Source: an uncultured Desulfovibrio sp. (GTDB taxonomy: Bacteria; Desulfobacterota; Desulfovibrionia; Desulfovibrionales; Desulfovibrionaceae). From it: a DNA stretch of 6,117 nt. Below are positions 1 through 4,690 of the stretch, piece after piece. Numbering within the stretch: position 1 is the stretch's first letter; the number at the start of each line of letters is the position of its first letter. The translations under genes and the position numbers were made by a program. The notes beneath the pieces are model-generated. The model was given only the letters and a program-made list of their open reading frames with translations, was not told where the DNA came from and did not search any database. The stretch spans positions 1-6,117 of the forward strand of contig CAMLXE010000117.1 of NCBI GenBank assembly GCA_946490455.1, written 5' to 3'.

Positions 1-17
1 AATCAGAAAAAGACGAC

Positions 18-46
18 TTGAAGCAAAAAACAGTTTATCTTACACT
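18..46 (+). promoter_or_regulatory. Candidate sigma-70 promoter for tlyA
   Basis: A TTGAAG box at 18-23 and a TACACT box at 41-46 are separated by 17 bp, each matching four of six consensus bases. Transcription would begin near 53 and leave a leader of about 65 nt before the tlyA start. This is a pattern match only. A start further upstream, outside the window, is equally possible because the preceding gene is not visible. Confidence 0.35.
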
Positions 47-117
47 ATCCCGCAGCTTGCGAACGAATAAAACGATGAGCGGACAGTTCTGTTTGAATGA
101 CATCAAAGGGGAAGGAT

Positions 118-888
118 ATGGCGCAAGGGAAGGAGCGTGCAGATGAGCTTGTCTTTGCACAGGGCCTTGCCGAAAGTCGGGAAATGGCAAAACGGCTGAT
201 CATGGCAGGGAAGGTCTCTGTTGAGGCAATGCCTGGGCATGTGCCTCCCAAAGTGGATAAGCCTGGCCACAAATATCCTCCCGATACGCGTTTCATGTTG
301 ACAGGAATAGAGCGTTTTGTAAGCCGTGGAGCCTATAAGCTGCTTACAGCCATTGAGTATTTCAATCTTGATGTGACCGATTTTGTCTGCTTGGATGCAG
401 GCGCTTCCACTGGCGGTTTTACGGACTGTCTGCTACAACATGGCGCACGAAAAGTATATGCAGTCGATGTTGGCCACGATCAGCTCCACGAACGGATGCG
501 AAAGGATCCCCGGGTGGTGAGTATGGAAGGAATCAACTTGCGTATGGCGCCTCCAGAACTTATTCCTGAGTTTGTAGATATGATTGTGGCAGATGTTTCC
601 TTTATCTCTTTGACATTGATCTTGCCATCCTGCGTGCGGTGGCTCAGGTCGGGAGGGTTGGTCGCTGCACTTGTAAAACCTCAATTTGAAGTGGGGGCTC
701 ACCAGACCGATAGGGGGGTTGTTCATGATCCCCTGCTACAGCAGCAGGCTGTGGACAAGGTATTGTCATTTTGTCAGGAACGATTGGGGCTTGAGGTAAT
801 GGGTGTTGTCCCTTCCGCTGTGAAGGGACCAAAGGGAAATCAGGAATATATTGTATGCCTGAAAAAGACCGGGGAAAAGACATCCTGA
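118..888 (+). CDS. tlyA: TlyA family rRNA (cytidine-2'-O)-methyltransferase / hemolysin A family protein
   Basis: The product is a 256-residue S-adenosylmethionine-dependent methyltransferase. Characterised TlyA enzymes methylate the ribose 2'-OH of C1409 in 16S rRNA and/or C1920 in 23S rRNA, which affects capreomycin sensitivity; the hemolysin label is historical. An S4 RNA-binding domain fills about residues 3-60 (RADELVF, ESREMAKRLIMAGKV). It is followed by an FtsJ-like Rossmann fold with the SAM-binding DAGASTGGF at 93-101 and an acidic VDVG strand end near 116. The K-D-K-E tetrad of 2'-O-methyltransferases is visible: K74 (GAYKL), D159 (VADVSF), K187 (LVKPQFE) and E243 (NQEYIV). The length is normal for the family. 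I chose the ATG at 118 because a GGGGAAGG Shine-Dalgarno at 108-115 precedes it and the S4 domain begins at once. The in-frame ATG at 97 would put that purine run inside the coding sequence. The IclR gene follows closely on the same strand and may be co-transcribed. Nothing suggests the gene is damaged. Confidence 0.93.
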   Translation: MAQGKERADELVFAQGLAESREMAKRLIMAGKVSVEAMPGHVPPKVDKPGHKYPPDTRFMLTGIERFVSRGAYKLLTAIEYFNLDVTDFVCLDAGASTGGFTDCLLQHGARKVYAVDVGHDQLHERMRKDPRVVSMEGINLRMAPPELIPEFVDMIVADVSFISLTLILPSCVRWLRSGGLVAALVKPQFEVGAHQTDRGVVHDPLLQQQAVDKVLSFCQERLGLEVMGVVPSAVKGPKGNQEYIVCLKKTGEKTS

Positions 889-958
889 GTTTTAATGGAA
901 TTGTGAATATACATTGAGAAGAGCGATGAGGCAGACAGCCTCTTCGGATGAATGCGTA

Positions 959-1735
959 ATGGAAAAAATAAAGACGATTCAATCAGTCGCGCGGGCTGTA
1001 GCGATTTTGGAATGTGTAGCCGCAGCGGGAAGCAATGCCGCGTTGGGGCAGATCAGTTCGGAACTTGGGTTAAACAAGAGTACTGTTCATGGAATTGCCG
1101 CTACTCTGGAGCATCTTGGGTATCTGGCACGGCATCCTGAAACGGGACGCTATGCACTGGGGCTCAAGGCCTGGGAACTTGGCCAGTCTTATGTCGGGAA
1201 TATCAATATCCTGCATGAAGCCAAGGTGTACATGAGCAATCTGGTCAACAAATATCAGGATACGGTACATCTTGGTGTTCTTTCCGATGCCGAAGCGCTG
1301 TTTATTCATAAGATTGACTGTTCTCGGACTGTAGGAATCCGTATCCGGGTCGGAACCAGAACGCCCCTGTACTGTACAGGAACAGGAAAAGCCCTGCTGG
1401 CCGCTCTGCCTCCCGTGCAGCTGGAGAAGCTGCTCGCCAAGATGGTTTTTGTGCCGTATACCGAAAAGACAATTACAGATACCGAAACGCTGCGGGCAGA
1501 ACTCCAGACGATTCGTAATCGTGGCTTTTCCATGGACCGTGGTGAATATGAATCGGATCTTCGCAGTGTCGGGGCTCCTATTTTCGATCATACCGGACAG
1601 GTTGTCGCTGCCGTCACTCTTGCTGGTTCTGCACAGCGTCTTTCGGGAGATCGGCTGTTTGATATTGCAGCTGACGTACGGGAGACGGCACGGCTGATTT
1701 CCGAACGCCTCGGCTATCAGTCTCCCTCTGCCTGA
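959..1735 (+). CDS. IclR family transcriptional regulator
   Basis: This is a 258-residue DNA-binding regulator of the IclR type, whose members usually control catabolic genes in response to a small carboxylic or aromatic effector. The N-terminal winged helix-turn-helix spans about residues 5-70: the helix-turn-helix is near 28-51 (ISSELGLNKSTVHGIAATL) and the wing at GRYALG, 63-68. The C-terminal GAF-like effector domain spans about 85-253 and ends in the typical DRGEYESDLRSVGAPIFD stretch (193-210) followed by a GQVVAAVTLAGS strand. The start is uncertain. ATG 959 gives the usual short lead before the helix-turn-helix but has only a weak GGA upstream. In-frame ATG 926, behind AGAAG, and TTG 914 would add 11 or 15 residues. 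The gene lies about 40-70 bp after tlyA on the same strand. IclR regulators often repress a divergent or neighbouring operon, but no catabolic gene is present here, so the effector and targets cannot be named. Confidence 0.9.
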   Translation: MEKIKTIQSVARAVAILECVAAAGSNAALGQISSELGLNKSTVHGIAATLEHLGYLARHPETGRYALGLKAWELGQSYVGNINILHEAKVYMSNLVNKYQDTVHLGVLSDAEALFIHKIDCSRTVGIRIRVGTRTPLYCTGTGKALLAALPPVQLEKLLAKMVFVPYTEKTITDTETLRAELQTIRNRGFSMDRGEYESDLRSVGAPIFDHTGQVVAAVTLAGSAQRLSGDRLFDIAADVRETARLISERLGYQSPSA

Positions 1736-1780
1736 AGAGATTGTGAAAGCTTGACTGAACGGGAATAAAAGAATACCTGT

Positions 1781-1809
1781 TTGCGATAGCTGGACTCAGC
1801 TTTTATGGT
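1781..1809 (+). promoter_or_regulatory. Candidate promoter of selC
   Basis: TTGCGA at 1781-1786 and TATGGT at 1804-1809 are 17 bp apart, each matching four of six sigma-70 consensus bases. Transcription would start about 10 nt before the mature tRNA, which suits a short processed 5' leader. The same stretch holds a small hairpin, AGCTG/CAGCT at 1788-1801 followed by TTT, which could instead be a weak terminator for the IclR gene. The two readings overlap and neither is proved. Another TTGACT at 1751-1756 lacks a good partner box. Confidence 0.3.
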
Positions 1810-1825
1810 ATGAAGGTTTGCATCT

Positions 1826-1919
1826 GGAAGCGTTTCGTCACCGGTGTGGCGCCCAGTCTTCAAAACTGTTGTACGGTCGAAAGGTCGTAGGTAGGTTCGA
1901 CTCCTATACGCTTCCGCCA
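1826..1919 (+). tRNA. selC: tRNA-Sec (selenocysteine tRNA, anticodon TCA)
   Basis: The 94-nt gene folds as a bacterial selenocysteine tRNA. An unusually long 8-bp acceptor stem pairs 1826-1833 with 1908-1915, followed by discriminator G1916 and an encoded CCA at 1917-1919. The anticodon loop CTTCAAA (1858-1864) has TCA at 1860-1862, which reads UGA. A long variable arm has a 7-bp stem, 1872-1878 with 1883-1889, closed by a GAAA loop. The T arm has loop TTCGACT (1896-1902) on a 5-bp stem with one G-T pair, as in E. coli SelC. The anticodon stem has a C-T mismatch at its outer end. The RNA is charged with serine, converted to selenocysteine by SelA and delivered by SelB. Gene orientation is the same as the tandem integrases downstream, and its intact 3' end is the likely integration site of the island. 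Confidence 0.97.
1891..1919 (+). other. Probable attachment-site core at the 3' end of selC
   Basis: Integrases of the P4 type usually recombine within the T arm to CCA end of a tRNA gene and restore the tRNA sequence on insertion. The first integrase gene begins 171 bp beyond this CCA end. I see no second copy of the T-loop to acceptor sequence elsewhere in the window, so the partner site would lie outside it. The exact core limits are inferred, not visible. Confidence 0.4.
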
Positions 1920-1950
1920 ACTAGACTCTTAGGAAGTCTCATAAGGTACC

Positions 1951-1977
1951 AAAGCCCTTGTGAGGCTTTATTTTTTT
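1951..1977 (+). terminator. Factor-independent terminator downstream of selC
   Basis: AAAGCC at 1951-1956 pairs with GGCTTT at 1964-1969 around a 7-nt loop. An A and an uninterrupted run of seven T residues (1971-1977) follow. It would end selC transcription and insulate the integrase gene from it. If the island junction is at the tRNA 3' end, this terminator belongs to the island side and replaces the original chromosomal one. Confidence 0.75.
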
Positions 1978-2030
1978 CTCTTTCTTCCGTCTCATGTAGT
2001 CTCGTTGGGGATATATACATACCATCGTTT

Positions 2031-2090
2031 TGTTGGTATTCCTGTTGGTACAAACTCCCCTGACAAATACCAACAAGGGAAATACCAACA
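2031..2090 (+). repeat. Nested inverted repeats in the leader of the first integrase gene
   Basis: The 8-mer TGTTGGTA occurs at 2031-2038 and 2043-2050, and its reverse complement TACCAACA at 2068-2075 and 2083-2090. The outer pair extends to a perfect 10-bp match (2031-2040 with 2081-2090), and the inner pair is 8 bp with a 17-nt loop. As RNA this is a long stem that traps the likely Shine-Dalgarno AGGGA (2076-2080) in an internal bulge opposite CC (2041-2042) and pairs the A of the ATG at 2090. As DNA it is four copies of one site. A TATATA box at 2012-2017 could be the -10 of a promoter that would place these repeats in the transcript, but no good -35 box is seen. Confidence 0.8.
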
Positions 2091-3307
2091 TGCCCCTGAC
2101 AGATACCAGTATCAGAACCATAAGGCCTTCAGATAAAGTGCAAAAGTTCTCCGATGGCGGGGGGCTTTATCTGCATGTATCCCCTGCCGGGGGAAAGCTC
2201 TGGCGTATGGCCTACCGTTTCGAGGGAAAGCAAAAGACACTGAGCTTCGGAGCTTACCCAGCCGTTGGGCTGAAAGAGGCAAGGTCCAGACGTGAGGAAG
2301 CAAAGCGAATGCTTGCGAATGGTCTGGACCCCGGAAGTGAGAAGCGACGTTTGAAAGTCCAGGCTGCACTTGAAGAACGGGAAAAGTCCCTCACCTTTGA
2401 GGTCGTAGCGCGTGAATGGTATGCCAAGAAAACCGGCAATCTCTCTGACGGGTACAGAAAACAGATTCTTTCACGCCTTGAAAGGCACCTGTTTCCATAC
2501 ATAGGTGCCAAGCCCATTGCCAGGCTGGAACCTGCGGATATTGTCCTTGCCGTGAGACATACAGAAGAGCGTGGAGCTGTTGAAATGGCCCACCGTCTCT
2601 TGCAGCTCACGGGGCAGATTTGCCGATATGCGCGCCTGCTGGGGTATGCCAAGTATGACGTTGCGGCGGGCCTTTCGGAAGCTCTGCCACCTCCACCAAA
2701 AGCACAGCACAGAGCCACGATACTCGACCCGGCAGGTATAGGAAACCTGTTACGGGCCATAGATGCGTATCAGGGGGACATTTCAACGCTCTATGCCCTG
2801 AAAATCATGCCTTACGTCTTCCTGCGCTCTCAGGAGCTGCGGGGAGCGGCATGGGATGAAGTGAACTTTGATACAGCGGAATGGATTATCCCTGCCGGGC
2901 GGATGAAAATGAAAAAACCCCATATCGTTCCCCTTTCCCGGCAGGTAGTGGAACTTTTCAGAGCCTTGAAGGAGTTCTCCGGAGGGGGAACCCTGATTTT
3001 TCCCAGTCCCTTTTCCGCGACCCGCTGCATTTCAAATATGGCCTTGCTGAATGCGTTGCGGCGCATGGGATATGATAAGGAAGAAATGACTATTCACGGG
3101 TTCAGGGGAATGGCGTCAACTCTTCTGAACGAGCGTGGATACCGGTTTGACGTTGTAGAGGCACAGCTTGCACATGGAGAGAAAAACGCCATCCGGGCAG
3201 CCTACAATCATGCGCAATACCTGCCGGAGCGCAAACAGATGATGCAGGAATGGGCGGACTATCTGGAACAACTCAAGGCAGTCCACACACGTCAAATATT
3301 GTCCTGA
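2090..3307 (+). CDS. Tyrosine integrase, P4 type (first of a tandem pair)
   Basis: This is a 405-residue site-specific recombinase, expected to insert and excise the island at selC by strand exchange through a 3'-phosphotyrosyl intermediate. The N-terminal DUF4102-like arm-binding domain covers about residues 1-90, with the family signature DGGGLYLHVSPAGGKLW at 22-38 and GAYPAVGLKEAR at 54-65. The SAM-like core-binding domain spans about 100-190 and the catalytic domain about 208-395. Catalytic residues seen are R246 (LRSQEL), a lysine near 273-276 before PHIVPLS, H336 and R339 (HGFR), H362 (LAH) and nucleophile Y372 (AYN). Length is typical and no residue is missing, so the enzyme looks active. 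I chose ATG 2090 because the product then begins like other members (MPLTDTSIRTIRP) and AAGGGA lies 9 nt upstream. A TTG at 2030 would only add residues from the repeat region. It sits between the selC terminator and a second integrase gene in the same direction. Confidence 0.93.
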   Translation: MPLTDTSIRTIRPSDKVQKFSDGGGLYLHVSPAGGKLWRMAYRFEGKQKTLSFGAYPAVGLKEARSRREEAKRMLANGLDPGSEKRRLKVQAALEEREKSLTFEVVAREWYAKKTGNLSDGYRKQILSRLERHLFPYIGAKPIARLEPADIVLAVRHTEERGAVEMAHRLLQLTGQICRYARLLGYAKYDVAAGLSEALPPPPKAQHRATILDPAGIGNLLRAIDAYQGDISTLYALKIMPYVFLRSQELRGAAWDEVNFDTAEWIIPAGRMKMKKPHIVPLSRQVVELFRALKEFSGGGTLIFPSPFSATRCISNMALLNALRRMGYDKEEMTIHGFRGMASTLLNERGYRFDVVEAQLAHGEKNAIRAAYNHAQYLPERKQMMQEWADYLEQLKAVHTRQILS

Positions 3308-3309
3308 AA

Positions 3310-3362
3310 TCCAGCAATATCAACAAATTTATCAAATTTTATCCTCCAGCCAAGTCCAGCAA
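3310..3362 (+). repeat. Short direct repeats between the two integrase genes
   Basis: TCCAGCAA occurs at 3310-3317 and 3355-3362, with a one-base variant TCCAGCCAA at 3345-3353. AAATTTATC at 3325-3333 is followed directly by AAATTTTATC at 3334-3343. Clusters of this sort near an integrase gene may be arm-type or excisionase sites, but the copies are short and the assignment is a guess. Confidence 0.4.
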
Positions 3363-3368
3363 AATCCC

Positions 3369-3398
3369 TTGACATAGACCCCTGATAGGGGTTTACAT
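3369..3398 (+). promoter_or_regulatory. Promoter with operator-like inverted repeat for the second integrase gene
   Basis: A perfect TTGACA box lies at 3369-3374. The -10 candidates, TTTACA at 17 bp or TTACAT at 18 bp, are weak. ACCCCT/AGGGGT at 3378-3392, a 6-bp inverted repeat around GAT, fills most of the spacer, where a bound protein would block RNA polymerase. This suggests a repressed or autoregulated promoter driving the second integrase separately from the first. The repressor is not identified. Confidence 0.5.
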
Positions 3399-3421
3399 CG
3401 GGGTTATGGAAAATTTGCAAG

Positions 3422-3453
3422 GGGTTTGTTTTGAGGGTTTGTTTGCGGGAGGG
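3422..3453 (+). promoter_or_regulatory. G-rich leader repeat and strong ribosome-binding site
   Basis: GGGTTTGTTT is repeated at 3422-3431 and 3435-3444, 13 bp apart. GGAGGG at 3448-3453 is then a near-ideal Shine-Dalgarno 7 nt before the TTG at 3461. This site decides the start of the second integrase, since no ATG is available nearby and the in-frame TTG codons at 3431 and 3443 lie upstream of it. Confidence 0.7.
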
Positions 3454-3460
3454 TAACGCT

Positions 3461-4690
3461 TTGGCAAAATTGATCAAACCATTGACAGCCACGCAGGTGA
3501 ACAATGCGAAGCCAAAAGCGAAGATGTACAAGCTCTTTGACGGAGGCGGTCTCTTTTTACAGGTCAATCCGTCCGGCGGCAAGCACTGGAAATTGAAGTA
3601 CCGCAAAAACGACGGAAAGGAAAGTCTGTTAACATTCGGCAGCTTTCCAGCGGTGTCGCTGGAACAGGCCAGAAAAATGCGGGACGAGGCCAAAAGCCGG
3701 ATGGCTCTTGGCATTGATCCGGGAATAGCCAGGCAGGAAGCGAAGGCGGAACGTGCGAACCGCGCAAGAAATACCTTTGAGGCCGTCACGCGGGAATGGC
3801 TGGAAATACATTCCACCAAAGTCAAGCCGCAGTCTATCCATCGCTATGAGGTCGAGCTGGACAAATTTGTGTATCCGATTATTGGCAAAAGACCGATAGC
3901 GGAAATGAAAGGCCCGGATTTCGTGGCCATGCTCCATGGCATTGAAGCTCAGGGAAGATTGTATGCCGCCAAGCGCATTGCCACGCTTTGCGGCATGATT
4001 ATGCGTTATGCAGTAGCGACAGGGCGGGTTGAATACGATCCACTTCCCTCTGTGAGGGGAATTCTGAGAGCGCACAAAACCAAACACCATGCGGCAATTA
4101 TCGACCCAAAGGAAGTGGGCCGCCTGTTGCGCAGCATTGACGCCTATCCGGGCAGCCTTGTTGTATCCAGTGCCCTGAAGATTGCTCCCTACGTTTTTGT
4201 GCGCTCCGGGGAACTTCAGCAGGCCAAATGGAAGGATATTGATTTTGAAGCCTGTGAATGGCGGTATACAACCTTCAAGACAGGAACACAGCATATCGTG
4301 CCTCTGGCTCCACAAGTCATGAAAATTTTGCGGACGCTCTATGCATATACTGGAGATGGGGAATGGGTTTTTCCCCATAATTGGCAAAAGGGCAAGCCAA
4401 TGGCCAAGACAGCCTTGCTGGCCGCTCTGCGCTCAATGGGCTTTACGCAGGAAGAGATGACGCCGCATGGTTTCCGGGCAATGGCCAGAACTCTGCTGGA
4501 TGAAGTTCTTGGAGAGCGGTACGACCTGATAGAACACCAGCTCGCCCATGTGGTACGAGATCCGAATGGCCGCGCCTACAACCGCACACAGCATTTGCAG
4601 GAGCGGCACCGCATGATGGAGAGGTGGGCCAACTATCTTGACGAATTACGACGCACAACTCCAGACAGCAACACTACTGTGACTGTCTGA
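3461..4690 (+). CDS. Tyrosine integrase, P4 type (second of a tandem pair)
   Basis: This 409-residue recombinase has the same three-part layout as its upstream neighbour. The arm-binding DUF4102-like domain covers about residues 1-95 (DGGGLFLQVNPSGGKHW at 27-43, GSFPAVSLEQAR at 60-71), the core-binding domain about 103-195 and the catalytic domain about 210-400. Catalytic residues are R248 (VRSGEL), K273 in the hairpin before QHIVPL, H336 and R339 (HGFR), H363 (LAH) and nucleophile Y373 (AYN). All are present, so it should be active. The two integrases match at 29 of 55 residues over the segment that contains the catalytic arginine (213-267 here), so they are clear paralogues or relatives and not a recent duplication. 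Translation starts at TTG 3461 behind GGAGGG, giving MAKLIKPLTATQV. The 153-bp gap to the first integrase holds its own promoter-like sequence. The 3' end overlaps a convergent helicase-like gene by 17 bp. Confidence 0.93.
   Translation: MAKLIKPLTATQVNNAKPKAKMYKLFDGGGLFLQVNPSGGKHWKLKYRKNDGKESLLTFGSFPAVSLEQARKMRDEAKSRMALGIDPGIARQEAKAERANRARNTFEAVTREWLEIHSTKVKPQSIHRYEVELDKFVYPIIGKRPIAEMKGPDFVAMLHGIEAQGRLYAAKRIATLCGMIMRYAVATGRVEYDPLPSVRGILRAHKTKHHAAIIDPKEVGRLLRSIDAYPGSLVVSSALKIAPYVFVRSGELQQAKWKDIDFEACEWRYTTFKTGTQHIVPLAPQVMKILRTLYAYTGDGEWVFPHNWQKGKPMAKTALLAALRSMGFTQEEMTPHGFRAMARTLLDEVLGERYDLIEHQLAHVVRDPNGRAYNRTQHLQERHRMMERWANYLDELRRTTPDSNTTVTV

Noticed and set aside
1070..1591. 173-residue open frame on the minus strand opposite the IclR gene
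   Set aside because: Its residue content resembles no family I know, and the plus-strand IclR product is complete over the same stretch.
1717..1920. Small minus-strand open frame across selC
   Set aside because: It is antisense to a clear tRNA gene and has no supporting ribosome-binding site or domain.
2030..2089. Upstream TTG extension of the first integrase
   Set aside because: The extra residues come from the repeat array and have no counterpart in the family, while ATG 2090 gives a normal N terminus.
3295..3321. ATATTG/CAATAT hairpin at the end of the first integrase as a terminator
   Set aside because: The stem is only 6 bp of AT-rich pairs with a 13-nt loop and no T run follows.
3421..3453. 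Possible G-quadruplex in the G tracts before the second integrase
   Set aside because: The tracts are separated by uneven loops of up to 10 nt, too long for a confident call; the last tracts are explained by the Shine-Dalgarno.
3629..4387. 252-residue open frame on the minus strand opposite the second integrase
   Set aside because: It lies entirely within a gene whose product has all its catalytic residues, shows no recognisable domain, and is best explained as a shadow frame.
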